Assembly: GCA_944989445.1 (NCBI GenBank)
Contig: CALYLW010000038.1
Location: 2,219,313 to 2,283,312, forward strand
Direction: 5' to 3'
Length of the DNA stretch: 64,000 nucleotides
DNA from: Ampullaceana balthica
Taxonomy: Eukaryota; Mollusca; Gastropoda; Lymnaeidae
Below the pieces are notes generated by a model that had not been told where the DNA came from, searched no databases, and saw nothing but the letters and a program-made list of their open reading frames with translations. Shown one piece after another: positions 33,998 through 45,571 of this stretch; position 1 is the first letter of the stretch; every line of letters starts with the position of its first letter. A program made the position numbers and the translations under genes.

Positions 33998-34665
33998 CAG
34001 GAGCGGCTTTTGAGGGTGGCAGGTGGGGCAATCGCCCAGGCCCCGCGCTTAGGGGGGCCCCGCGTTTCAGACATGAGAATATTTCATCCAAGTTATATTC
34101 ATCGTAAAAAACAACCAAAAAATACACTAAGAAGGAAGGCGAGAAAAGTGGACTTTCGTTTGACTTTCGTCTATGAAAATGGTATGGGACTTTGTATAAC
34201 TGCAGCGACATAAAACAATATCATTGAACTTGACAGTGGAAATCAAGCTGCATGCCTGTCATTAATTAGCGTATGTAAATTATAAAGTGATTTGCTGATG
34301 TGATGGACCAAGATATATGAGAATGTCATCCTGTATGTCGAAGTACACTGCATGTAGTCATGTACACAATGCACTTGCGATTAGAAACATGCATTTGAAA
34401 TATTGCCTTGTACAATAAATTGCATTTTAATGTAAGTCGTTACAGTATTTTTCGAAAAGAAACCATTGTTCATAAAATGCGAACATAAATATATTTTAGT
34501 AACAAAAGAGCCGGCAGATATTGCACTACTGAGTTTGCGCAAGAATTGATCTAATCAAGATATAATGACATTTTGGGCATATTGGTAGTTCGCGATCGTT
34601 ACCAGTACTCTGGCCCCGCGGGTCATTGTTGCACCAGGCCTCGCGCGTACCTAACGCCGCCTCCG
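33998..34665. mobile_element. hAT-type element (668 bp)
   Basis: Target duplication CATATAAA on both sides (33990-33997, 34666-34673). Ends CAGGAGCGGC and GCCGCCTCCG are imperfect inverted repeats, followed inside by GC-rich segments (CCCAGGCCCCGCGC at the left, GGCCTCGCGCG at the right). No transposase recognised. Confidence 0.75.
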
Positions 34666-34673
34666 CATATAAA

Positions 34674-36011
34674 AATGTAGTATGCAGCAATTAATCATAT
34701 GATAAAGCTATCATGAAATGAACCTTACATATTACACATACTGTTAAAGTTGTAGCCTTAAGCCTTAAATATTAAGTTAATATGTAATACTAAATTAATG
34801 ATCAACGCTCAGTCACAAGTAACCACAGTTATAGGCAGACATATTCCTTTTGGAGATATGATTCTGATAATAATTTTTAAAAATCTCATATTTCTAGTCC
34901 TTGGTAATGGTATTTAGTTATTTAGCACTCTCAACATCTCAGGCCATGGTATTTATTAGCAATTTTGAATTAAAAATTTAATTATTATTTTGAATGATGG
35001 AAAATTTTTTTTATTGATTGCACAGTTTTGTTACTTATTACTAATAACGCACAGCTACGATTATTTGTTATTTTCAGACCCAATTCACTTGGCCTAAGAC
35101 TTAAATTATAAGAAGAAATCAGGTAGGCCTAAATGAAAATGGCCTAAGCCTAAGCCAAAATCTGAAGACTTAAGAATACAATTGATACAATTAATTGGTA
35201 GACCTACACTTTTGGTCTACACCTAGTGAGTTCTGAACACATTTCAATGCTCTTGGCTAATTTACCTTAAGTTTTTTTTTATAAGTGCTGTGTTATTCTT
35301 CAATGATATAATTCGTTTTCCAAACGATAATTTTCAATCAACGCGTTTACGCCATTTGTAAACAGTCAAAACAGCTAATCGATTATTGTGAAGTAGTTTG
35401 AAATTTGATAATTGCACAACGTAATATAGTTCTTAAGTAGTTAATGAATTATACAATAAAAAATAAACAATTTAAAAGAAAGAACAACTATTTTTTAAAA
35501 TTTATAACGAAATTAAAAAAAAATGTTTAATTATTTAATAACAATATTTAAAAAAAAATAACTGCGCATTGATTTTTTAGCCTTCACCTGCCTTGGCAAC
35601 GCAGATATAATTTTCTAGTCACCTCCCTTGTAAGTGTAACATGAATCGTGTCTTTCAAATGCGACTAATTAAATATGTTTTGTTAGTGATAGAATAACTA
35701 ATATCTCTACAACAATAATATTGTTAATTTTATATTGCTAAAGTGAAATCAAATAGTTACCCCCGTAAATGTTTATTAACAGTTTAGTGCTTTATATAAT
35801 AGGTAGTACAAAATATAAAAACTTAACACAAAATTGCAAAATAAATGAATGTAAAAAATGCATATTCAATAAAAAATAAAGCACATATAATATATACAAT
35901 GTATATAAATGTAAAAAAGGATTTTTAAAAACCACAATTTTATAAGTGGACTAAAAAAAAAGCCCGAAGTCAGTAAAACTAAAACTTGATCGGACAACTC
36001 AACACAACCCA
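34674..36011. other. Region upstream of LRRC71, no feature resolved
   Basis: AT-rich sequence upstream of the LRRC71 coding start. An upstream 5' UTR exon and the promoter should lie somewhere between here and 32986, but I cannot place them. Confidence 0.4.
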
Positions 36012-38095
36012 GGGGCCATCCATAAAGTACGTCACGCTATTTTTGACCCCCCCCTCCCCCTGTCACAAACTGTCACAAAATCTCGGTCGGGACCCCCCCC
36101 CTAAAGTACGTCACACTTTCCAAAATTTTTTTTAATTAACACCCAATTAAAATATTTAATTTAATACTTAAAATACACTTCACTATTAAATTGTATTAAA
36201 ATATAAAATTTCCACTTAAAAGTAGGGATGTACCGGATTCAAAACTTTGAAATCCGGCTCGAGCTGAAGTGGGCCGGATTTATGAAATGAAATCCGTCTG
36301 GAGCCGGAATCAGATTTGTTAAAATGGCTGGATTCCGGATTTTCCGGGGCAATTATGATTATGAATATATATATATAAATTAGGGATCTACCGGCCAGCC
36401 GGATTTATGAAGTGAAATCCTGTCATGTCCTGATATTTAATAACAATTTGAGTGAAATATTGGCTGGTGCGAACATGATTGTCAAACCATTCCTGATCTT
36501 TCGATATCAGTCCTGCTGTATCCAATTCAGATTTATGAACAACACATTATCCTATCTTATCTGTTTACAGACGCTCCTTCTATACAGAAGATAATTGCGT
36601 CCTACGCTTATCTATGGTTTGTGTTTAGTCCTGCATTTTTATTAGAGATTTAAATGTTGATAAAGTGCTGGTTTTCCTGGATTCTTCAGGCAACCCATTT
36701 CACGCCCGAATTCCGGACGGGAAGAAGGAAAACTTGTATGTGTTTGTTCTTGCATACGGAATAAGCAAGGTGTTTTTATCCTTATGTCTATCTGAGGGTT
36801 GTATTAAGTTATCTTTGTGTTGTATTTCTAAATTAGAATTAATTGCTTTATGTATGATTACTACTTTGCTCTTGGTTCTTCTATCCTCTAGTGTTTCAAG
36901 GTTTAATGATTTAACTAATGGTGTTATTCTTGTCAGTTTCGAATATTCTCCAGTAATGAATCTGGCAGCTCTTTTTTGAATTTGTTCTAGTTTATCAATG
37001 TTTTCTTTGGTGGATGGGTCCCATACAGAAGATGCATATTCTAGTACAGGTCTCACCAAAGTGAGGTAGCATTTTAGTTTTATATCTCTATTACATTTGT
37101 TAAAGTTCCTTTTTATAAAGCCTAAGGTTTTGTTTGATTTTTTAATAACTTCATTGACATGGGGATTCCATGATAGTTTCTCATTTATTAAGACTCCTAA
37201 GTATTTTGCATCTTTAGTTTGGGTCAGTTCTTTTCCATGAATGTAATATTTTGAATTTATTTATTTCTTTTTCTTTGTTACTCTTAACAGTTGACACTTT
37301 TCTGGGTGGAAAGACATACTCCAGTTAGTTTCCCATTTTATCAATTCATCTAAGTCTTTTTGTAAAATTTTGCTATCTTGTTCTGATTTAATTGTTCTAT
37401 AGATTATACAATCATCAGCAAATAACCTAACTTTTGTACCTGTTGAGATGTTCTTGGGTAAATCATTTATATAAATTAAAAAGAGTAAGGGACCTAGCAC
37501 AGTTCCTTGTGGAACTCCTGAGTTAACCTTTATTGGTGCAGATTTAGATCCATTAATTATTACAGTTTGCTCCCTGCCCAAAAGGAAGTCTTGGATCCAG
37601 TGATGTAAGGAACCTGAGATTCCAAAGTAGTTAAGTTTTTTAAGTAAACTAAGGTGGTGAACTTTGTCAAATGCTTTTGAGAAGTCTAGTAATATTGTAT
37701 CTATTTGATCATTTTTGTCCAAGCCTTTTGATAGTTCATCTATTAAACCTATTAATTGTGTTTCACATGATCTGTTTTTTCTAAAGCCGTGTTGATGTGG
37801 GCATAGGGCATTATATTTGTCAATTCAGGAGATTTGTCAACATTCAGGAGATACGCATTTCAATGCTATTTTGACATAAAACTAATTCTAATTTTTCACA
37901 AAACTTTTGAAAATTATTTTTAAAGCTATTTAAATTCTACTAAAAAATATAAATAAATTATTAAAAAATACTAAAAATAATAAATGTGTGACATCACACA
38001 CGGCCTGACCCCCTCCCTTCCTGCCACAAAGTGTCACACTTTCTTAGACCCCGTCCCCCCCTTGGAGCGTGACGTACTTTATGGACGCCCCCCCC
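36012..38095. mobile_element. GGGGCCGTCC-type MITE, subfamily B, split by insertions
   Basis: Left end GGGGCCATCCATAAAGTACG at 36012 with CTGTCACAAACTGTCACAAA inside. The matching right part (GTGTCACACTTTCTTAGACC..GAGCGTGACGTACTTTATGG) is at 37985-38095. Subfamily B copies at 42549 and 47805 are about 250-265 bp, so roughly 1.8 kb here is inserted sequence, mainly the LINE fragment at 36550-37835. An AGGGATGTACCGG repeat (36223-36420) may be another insertion. Confidence 0.7.
36625..37827 (-). pseudogene. Jockey/CR1-type LINE reverse transcriptase fragment, copy 1
   Basis: A 5'-truncated reverse transcriptase gene. It opens inside the RT domain (PHQHGFRKNRSCETQLIGLI), continues with LLDFSKAFDKVHH, SGVPQGTVLGPLLFLIYIND and the catalytic VRLFADDCIIY, then the thumb region (KYLGVLINEKLSWNPHVNEV, LVRPVLEYASSVWDPSTKEN). 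Two point nonsense changes are visible: TAA at 37261-37263 after VTKKKK, and TGA where copy 3 has Trp in GIRAWNGLP. The original stop is at 36625-36627, followed by a 3' UTR and a GATAA-rich tail to about 36550. Almost identical to the plus-strand copy at 43890-44426. Confidence 0.85.
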
Positions 38096-38557
38096 CCATC
38101 AAACCCACCTTGACATCTCATTCTCATGCCTTAAAACAACCCATCCTTCCTTGCCCAGCAAACCTTTAAAACATATTAATATGACAACACCTCGCTCTCA
38201 ATAACACCTCCCAGTCCAATCACAACACTCATCTCCCTAAACTTATTACAACACTCTCTATTCCAAAACCTTCCTCTCCAAACGAAACACCTCACTACAA
38301 AATACAAGATCACACTCCCTATCGAATACAGACGCAATGATTTCAATTTAGTACTTTTGAGAGTTGTTAAAACATGCTCAGCACAAGACACAAAACAAGT
38401 CGGCTGAATGGGATGCCTGCTTTTCGTAATGAAGTATAAAATTTGGTACAATCCGATTAGAACAAAATGCTATGTCACTCAATGTGATTTTACAATAATA
38501 AGTCACCATCTTGAAACACACTTACAATATTCAATTAGATTTAGGCTTAGCAATTAA

Positions 38558-41500
38558 GGGCCGTCCATAGATGGCTTCACGCACCTAGGGGAGGGGTGTC
38601 ACACATTTATGACGATGTGTGACGAGGGGGGAGGGCTTAAGATCTGTGATGTCACATCAAAACGTGCAACTTTAAATAAAAGTTAAACTTAAATATTTGA
38701 TTGCTTACAAATTGTTTAAGGAAGTTTTATATGGCTCAGCGGCGTAGCGTGGGTATGTGCCGCCCGGGGCAGAAACAAAATTTGCCGCCCCCCCCCCGAA
38801 AAATATGTTAACGCTATAAAGTAAAAAAAAATAATTAGAAAGTAATAATAATAACACTATATATTTTTATGTTAAAAAGAAAAGTTTCATTTCTTTCAAT
38901 GAAATTAAAGTTTTATGTTTTTCCTCATGGCTCAATCTTTCATGTATCAATGTTTTCAGCCATGGCATGCTCAATAGCCAAAATAGCAATAGATTAGACA
39001 ATTTGGTGTATTCGTAATTGATCGTCATTAATTTTTCATTAAAATAATTTTAGAGAAGCCTTTTTAACACCTTGCATTACTTAAGACAGTTGTAAGCAAT
39101 GTTCGAATTAATTATATTATTTTAGGCAGGGTAACTTCGAGCCTAAATATCTTTATAAACTTAAATAAACCACCTAGTCTTGAATTCATTAATTTTCGTC
39201 TTCTATTCATGTGGTTAAAATATTCCTTGCCTGACTATGTCATGTGGGATATTTTGAATACTCTAATTTGAAGACAAAATTTCAAAGTCCAGTAGATTAG
39301 CTGGTGTACGAAAATCATGTATGTTTTCTAAATTCTGTATAACTGACAAAGCCTCACACGAATTTATACACTAATCTCATCTTATGAAGAAACTAATTTC
39401 TTCTACTGTTTTTCATAGCATGGATACATACATATTTGCTTCTATCACCAAAAATTTGCTCTCTTGTTCTTTGATTGGAAGGTTCGATTAAAATGATGAG
39501 GTCTCCACATAAATTGTTATCAAATGTCAAAGCATCCCTTAAGTACAGTATTCCATTCCATTAGTTTCTCTGCGAGTAGCTACTGCTAAGAATTTTGTTG
39601 TTGAGTACTATACGTTTGTAAAGAATTTCCGGCATTTTTAAATATAAACTTGAGAATAAAAAGATTTCATTGTGACTAGCAAAATTACTGCGTCTGTTCG
39701 TCTGTAGAGCTTTTTATCTGCATCTTTCAGTTCTATAGCTTACAAAAGTAACCCCAACATGGCTCCATAGTATCTCCACTATTTTGTATCCTGATGTCTG
39801 AATGCCTGGCTTGTAGAAACAGTGTATGGACTTGGAAAAGGAATGCGTAACAACGCTCAACGGTACTAAAATAGTTGGAGAATTCGTTTCAGTTGGAGTA
39901 TCATGTTAACAAATTAGGTTTAACTGTCTGAACGAGTTTGACATGAGATTTTATGTTTTAGCGCCTTTGTTGAACTTCTGTATACTTTCCAGCCCTCAAG
40001 AAGTATTAACACACGTTGGGCCTGTGCAGTCCATTATTTTAAGATCATCATTTATTCAAAATCATTTCTGAAATGTCGTAAGCAGATTCACTTTTTGCTT
40101 GAATGAAATCTTTTGAAAGATTCTACAGCGTCTACTTTTTTTAATTTTCAATCTTTACATATCACACAACTGGACTTGTTTTGATCCTTATGTCAAATAT
40201 GAAGAGCTATCAAATACAATGGAACACTATTTGGTATCTTGTTATTGAAGAAATATGATTTTTTGTGAACTGTATCTCCTAAAATTGCTATGAGCTCAGT
40301 TTGAATTTTAGATGACACGTTTTTTTTACCCTTTTCCCCACTATGTTCTCGGAGTGCTCGAACGTACTTTGCAAGCTAATGCATTAGTTCCAGAATATTG
40401 CCTTTATTTGCAACAGTATTGCCCTCTCTTTGACCTCAAAAAGTCACATTCAATTTCGCCAGGATTTAATAATGTCATATATTCTAACAAGAACTTCTTG
40501 CCACTTTGTTTTCTCTTTTACAACAACTAATTGTCTGTCTTTATTAATTATTATAGTCTATTATTTTTTATCCAATTTCTGATTCCTTCCATTTGCAAAA
40601 AACTTTGGTAATGTTGAGTACTTATTGAGTACATATCTTGGCTTTTATTTTTATTAAAATTTACTTTCACGTTTTAACAATTAGCTAATTAACAACGAGG
40701 AATTTGCCCCCCTCCCCCAAATTTTTTTCTTTTTAAAATTTTGTATTTATTTGTGTCCAAGTTTTAATTCCACTAGATAGGCAATTGTTTCCATTATTTT
40801 TGTTTATGCCACACAACAAAAGACGTTAAAATTAAAATAAGTCATATAAAATACGCCATTTTTTTCCAGTAGTTCACTTACGTTAAAATCAAACTTGAAT
40901 CAATTATATATACCAGCACATCATTTTTGTCAGCCCCTATGTTTTCCTGCTCAGTAACATTAGTATCAGAAGACTTTAGATTTATAATGGAGTTTAAAGT
41001 TTTGGCGTTAGAAGCGCTCTCGTATTTTCATATAGTTCTTAATTTCGTTTAATTTTTTTATCTTGGTTTTTCTTTTCTTTTATTAAAATTTATTTTCACG
41101 TTTTAGCAATTAGCTAACGAGAAATTTGCCGCAACCCCATTTTTTACAAAACAAAGGCGGCTGTTAAATTTTAAGAATCAATGAATTTATCACCACATCA
41201 GTGTCACGTTCTCATACTAATTTAGTCTCGGATTTTTTATATTTATTTCAGTAGTATTAGTATTAGTATCAGAAGAATTGATATCCAATAAGGAGTTTGA
41301 AGTTTTGGCAGTTAAAACGTTCACATGCTTTTGGATAGTTCCTTTATTTCTTTTATTAATTTATTTGGCTTTTCTTTAATTTCGATTTTTAAAAACTCCT
41401 CTTTCTTTTAAAATTTTCATTTTAAGAAACTAATTAACTACTAGGAATTTGCCGCCTCTGGCAAAGTGCCGCCCGGGGCATTAGCCCCCCCCCCGCCCCC

Positions 41501-41751
41501 CTCGCTACGCCACTGATATGGCTTCACGAGTGTTTCTATATTAGTGTGCAGCCTTACACTAAATCATTTAAGTTAAATGAAAATAAAGTGATTTTAAACA
41601 TTCTCATTTTCAAATAGGAAATAAGAATTTTATGGTGGGGGGGGGGAGGGGTGGATGGCAAGCTTTTTGACGTCATATTTGAGGGGACATAACTTTTTGT
41701 GACGACGAGTGACGGAAAAAAAATCGCGTAACGTCATTTATGGACGGTCCC
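38558..41751. mobile_element. GGGGCCGTCC-type MITE, subfamily A, interrupted by a hAT
   Basis: Ends GGGCCGTCCATAGATGGCTT and GTCATTTATGGACGGTCCC, with TAA duplicated outside (38555-38557, 41752-41754). Removing the hAT at 38737-41515 and its 8-bp duplication leaves about 407 bp, the same size and interior as the copies at 31030 and 48743. Confidence 0.85.
38737..41515 (-). mobile_element. hAT transposon, degenerate, 2.78 kb, nested in a MITE
   Basis: Perfect 8-bp target duplication ATATGGCT (38729-38736, 41516-41523). Ends CAGCGGCGTAGCGTGGG and CCCTCGCTACGCCACTG are inverted repeats of a common hAT type, followed by GCCGCCCGGGGCA at both ends. On the minus strand near 38950-39000 a frame reads AILAIEHAMAENIDT, resembling the C-terminal dimerisation helix of hAT transposases. 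The remaining coding region is broken by many stops, so it looks like an inactive former autonomous copy. Confidence 0.82.
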
Positions 41752-41754
41752 TAA

Positions 41755-42225
41755 TCAGTCTATCTGCATTAACAATATCAATTATGGAACCTTAATTTTT
41801 AAAAATAAAATAAATTTAAGTAGCCAAGGTGCAACAGTTTGGGACCCACTGAGCACTATCTTAGACTGCCGTGTAACTCGGTATGAAATCGATGAATGAA
41901 ATTACTAAAAAATAATCAGGAAAGCGTCGCTCTTTTATGGATGGAACTATGACGTTCACGAGTTTGAATCACGATATTCATTAATCGATACCATTTGTAT
42001 CGTCACGTCAATCACCTTAAAAATATTTTTTTTAGATCGATGTAAAAGATATTTCAATTTTTATTATAACTTAAATTTCATGTGCACTTTATGAAACCTG
42101 TTACAGTGGATCTCACATTAAAAAATTGGATTTCATTGTATTTTTCTGTTATCTTATTTCATGTTGCATATACATGTATTCTTGTTTTCTTATCATATCT
42201 TTTAACTATCTTATTTTATCTTATC
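41755..42225. other. Intergenic, no feature resolved
   Basis: AT-rich spacer ending in TTATCT-type repeats that are probably the tail of the LINE fragment that follows. No coding signal. Confidence 0.4.
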
Positions 42226-42548
42226 TTTCTTACCTTATCTTATCTTATACATTACAGACGCGCCTTCTATACAGAAGATTACTAAGTCTTACGATTATTC
42301 ATAGTCTATGCCTAGTCTTGCATTTTATTTGAATTTCGAATGTTGATAATGGGTTGGGATTCCTTGTTAGTTCAGGCAACACATTCCACGTCCGAATGCC
42401 AGATGGAAAAAATGAGGATTTGTTTGTATTTGGACCAAGAAGAGTTTTAAAAATATTTTTGTATCCCTAATTCTATTTGAATGTTTGTTAGATTTTCATT
42501 GCGTTCTATTTCGAAGTTAGAATGTATTGCCTTATCATATTTGTATTA
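42226..42548 (-). mobile_element. Jockey/CR1-type LINE 3' end fragment, copy 2a
   Basis: It has the same 3' UTR landmarks as copy 1 (CTTCTATACAGAAGAT, then AGTCTTGCATTTT) and the C-terminal coding remnant (AACACATTCCACGTCCGAAT). It is cut at its 5' side where the MITE at 42549 begins. More diverged than copies 1 and 3. Confidence 0.7.
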
Positions 42549-42797
42549 GGTGCCGTCCATAAAGTACGTCACGCTCCGGAGGGGGTGTAAGAAAGTGTGA
42601 AAGTTTTTTGACAGTGGGGAGGGGGACTGGCCATGTGTGACGTCACGGTGTTTTATATTAAATTTTAATTATTTTGTTAATAAAAAAATTTTTTGTTGGA
42701 AAGTGTGACGTACTTTAAGGGGGGGGGGTCCGACATTTGTGACATGGGGGAGTTAAAAATGGTAAAAAATAGCGTAACGTACTTTATGGACGGCCCC
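42549..42797. mobile_element. GGGGCCGTCC-type MITE, subfamily B (249 bp)
   Basis: Ends GGTGCCGTCCATAAAGTACG and ACGTACTTTATGGACGGCCCC-type with TTA duplicated on both sides (42546-42548, 42798-42800). G-rich strand orientation opposite to the copy at 47805. Confidence 0.88.
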
Positions 42798-42876
42798 TTA
42801 CAGACGCCCATTCTACATAGAATATCATTGCGTCCTACGCTTATCCAAGTGCCTTATGTTCTTCCATGCTCTAATG

Positions 42877-43065
42877 CAGTGCTTCTCAAACTTTTTAGTA
42901 TTGCGGACCGGCAGGAATTTTTTTCCATTGCACCAGGGACCGGTGAACTATTTTCCCTGTACTGACGTAGTAGCGAAATGTCCTGTTTGGGTAACTTCTG
43001 CTGACCGGCATCGGATGGCCCACGGACCGGCACCGGCCCGCGGACCACCACTTTGAGAAGCACTG
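42877..43065. mobile_element. hAT-type MITE (189 bp)
   Basis: Inverted ends CAGTGCTTCTCAAACTTTTT and CACTTTGAGAAGCACTG; target duplication CTCTAATG/CTCTAGTG with one mismatch (42869-42876, 43066-43073). The interior has paired GGACCGGCA-type repeats. Confidence 0.88.
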
Positions 43066-43178
43066 CTCTAGTGTATATTGGTTTATCAATTTAATTAATG
43101 GAATTACTCTAGTCAGTTGTGAATCTGTAGTGAATCTTGCAACTCTTTTTTGAATTTGTTATATCTTTGTATGTGTTC

Positions 43179-43725
43179 TTTGGTTGATGGATCCCATACA
43201 GACGATGTATATTCTAGTATAGTTCTGACCAATTTAATGTAACATTTTAGTTTTATTTTCTTGTTTCATTTGGTTGATGGATCCCATACAGACGATGTAT
43301 ATTCTAGTATAGTTCTGACCAATTTAAGGTAACATTTTAGTTTTATTTTCTTGTTTCATTTGGTTGATGGATCCCATACAGACGATGTATATTCTAGTTT
43401 AGTTCTGACCAATTTAAGGTAACATTTTAGTTTTATTTTCTTGTTTCATTTGGTTGATGGATCCCATACAGACGATGTATATTCTAGTATAGTTTCTGAC
43501 CAATTTAAGGTAACATTTTAGTTTTATTTTCTTGTTTCATTTGGTTGATGGATCCCATACAGGCGATGTATATTCTAGTATAGTTCTGACCAATTTAAGG
43601 TAGCATTTTAGTTTTATTTTCTTGTTTCATTTGGTTGATGGATCCCATACAGGCGATTTATATTCTAGTATAGTTCTGACCAATTTAAGGTAGCATTTTA
43701 GTTTTATTTTCTTGTTTCATTTTTC
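43179..43725. repeat. 90-bp tandem repeat inside a dead LINE
   Basis: Six copies starting at 43179, 43269, 43359, 43449, 43540 and 43630, containing TTTGGTTGATGGATCCCATA, CAGACGATGTATATTCTAGT and TTTTATTTTCTTGTTTCA. The unit is part of the reverse transcriptase pseudogene, so the expansion came after insertion of that LINE. Confidence 0.92.
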
Positions 43726-43889
43726 TTCTTAAAAACGTTTGCGTTTATAATATCCAATTACGCTCAAAACTGTTTTAGATATCAATAAACGAGACAAAGG
43801 GACGTAATATCTTCTGTATAGAAGGAGCGTCTGTAACAGATAGGATAAGAAGGGATGATATTTTATAACTTCATTGACATGGAATCCCA

Positions 43890-44426
43890 ATGTCAATGAA
43901 GCTATTACAAAAATCAAACAAAACCTTAGGCTTTATAAAAAGGAACTTTAACAAATGTAATAGAGATATAAAACTAAAATGCTACCTCGCTTTGGTGAGA
44001 CCTGTACTAGAATATGCATCTTCTGTATGGGACCCATCCACCAAAGAAAACATTGATAAACTGGAACAAATTCAAAAAAGAGCTGCCAGATTCATTACTG
44101 GAGAATATTCGAAACTGACAAGAATAACACCATTAGTTAAATCATTAAACCTTGAAACACTAGAGGATAGAAGAACCAAGAGCAAAGTAGTAATCATACA
44201 TAAAGCAATTAATTCTAATTTAGAAATACAACACAAAGATAACTTAATACAACCCTCAGATAGACATAAGGATAAAAACACCTTTCTTATTCCGTATGCA
44301 AGAACAAACACATACAAGTTTTCCTTCTTCCCGTCCGGAATTCGGGCGTGGAATGGGTTGCCTGAAGAATCCAGGAAAACCAACACTTTATCAACATTTA
44401 AATCTCTGATAAAAATGCAGGACTAA
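43890..44426 (+). pseudogene. Jockey/CR1-type LINE fragment, copy 3 (C-terminal RT region)
   Basis: An uninterrupted 178-codon frame covering the end of the ORF: KSNKTLGFIKRNFNKCNRDI, LVRPVLEYASSVWDPSTKEN, RAARFITGEYSKL, FFPSGIRAWNGLPEESRK and the natural stop. A 3' UTR and GATAAGATA tail follow to about 44490. The 5' junction at about 43866-43905 is an inverted pair (CTTCATTGACAT..ATGTCAATGAAG), as left by 5' inversion during integration. A separate 3' UTR scrap of the same family, plus orientation, is at about 43800-43850. Not a host gene; no RT catalytic site present. Confidence 0.85.
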
Positions 44427-45253
44427 ACACAAACCATAGATAAGCGTAGGACGCAATAATCTTCTGTATAGAAGGAGCGTCTGTAAACAGATAAGATATT
44501 GAAGGTGTCTTCTAAAACGATCTTCAATGTCTCCCGTACATATGCTTTTTTATGTACACCAAGGCGAGACTTGTGCAATTAAAAAAATATGTGATAATTG
44601 ATATTTTACCGGGGAGAAATGATAACCAAACCACTCAACTTCAGTCCCATAGGGACATGTGGTTAAAGTGGCTGCAGTTAGAGATATGAGTGTCTCAAGC
44701 CCTGCCGTAGCACGCAGTGTTGTGTCTTTCAAATGTAATTAATTAATTAATATTACTTACACATGATGTTATCACGAAGCGGTCTGCCATGCATGTAGTG
44801 ATTCTTGAGAACTCAATGAACATATTTAGGACCGATCTCCACGGTCAGAATGAATTACTTAAAATGAATCTCCTCTAGTCACAACATAAGTTCGATTGAA
44901 AACCGCTTTTAAAATTGAATCAGGATACAAAAGTTCGTCAGAAAAAATAACCTAGATTTCCGCCACACGACCCCTCGCCCACATAAATAAATAAATCCTC
45001 TTAATTTTTGCAACTTCTTCTTAGTGTAAGCGTTGTTCTGGTCTTTGACGAACAATAACTGAGATTTTAAAATATTAATTTAAAATATTTCCTTTAATTT
45101 ACTGCCTTTTATTATTAATTTAAGTTATTATTTTAGATTGAAGACTGAAGAAGGAATATTCTAATGTGTATTATGTCGTAAAGATTAAATTAAATATTAA
45201 ATTATACATTACAAAGAATGTTTATTTAAAACAATAATGTTCCTTTAATCAGA

Positions 45254-45540
45254 TCAATATACATAATTCCCGTTATCTGTATGTATGCATGTCACTATAG
45301 GTGGGTGGCGCTGCGGTCGATTTTGTTTGATAGTGCTACTAATTTTAGAAAGCCGCGCACCAAATTACTGCACCAAAAATAACACTTTTCGAACGTTCCG
45401 CATAAAATTGTTCAATATGATAATAAATGAATCAAATAAAAATAAATAAAATAAATGAAAGTTCTGTATTAAGTTATTTTTTAAATCTGGTGTGTATTTA
45501 TTTTGAAAACTTCCGTCATTTTTGACGGCTGATACACTAG
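45254..45540 (+). mobile_element. Helitron-like non-autonomous element, copy 3 (287 bp)
   Basis: Starts TCAATATACATAATTCCC, ends ..GATACACTAG, inserted between A and T. The terminal hairpin is perfect: CCGTCA-TTTT-TGACGG, ten bases before CTAG. It lies 31 bp from the orphan exon at 45572. Confidence 0.82.
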
Positions 45541-45571
45541 TTTAGATATAATTCTACAATGAAATTCTTAC

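Larger units (their letters stand above)
42798..43725 (-). pseudogene. Jockey/CR1-type LINE fragment, copy 2b, with internal tandem expansion
   Basis: It begins with another 3' UTR piece (CAGACGCCCATTCTACATAG), is interrupted by the hAT MITE at 42877-43065, then continues through a diverged reverse transcriptase C-terminus in which the WDPSTK-coding stretch (GGTTGATGGATCCCATACAG on plus) is repeated six times. Confidence 0.72.

Noticed and set aside
36212..36425. AGGGATGTACCGG repeats as a complete hAT element
   Set aside because: Two related stretches are present but no matching inverted end or 8-bp duplication could be paired.
44550..44740. Minus-strand frame TLRATAGLETLISLTAATLT..EVEWFGYHFSP as a partner exon for 45572-45739
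   Set aside because: The donor is plausible but no acceptor of the right phase exists; the sequence looks like part of an interspersed repeat.
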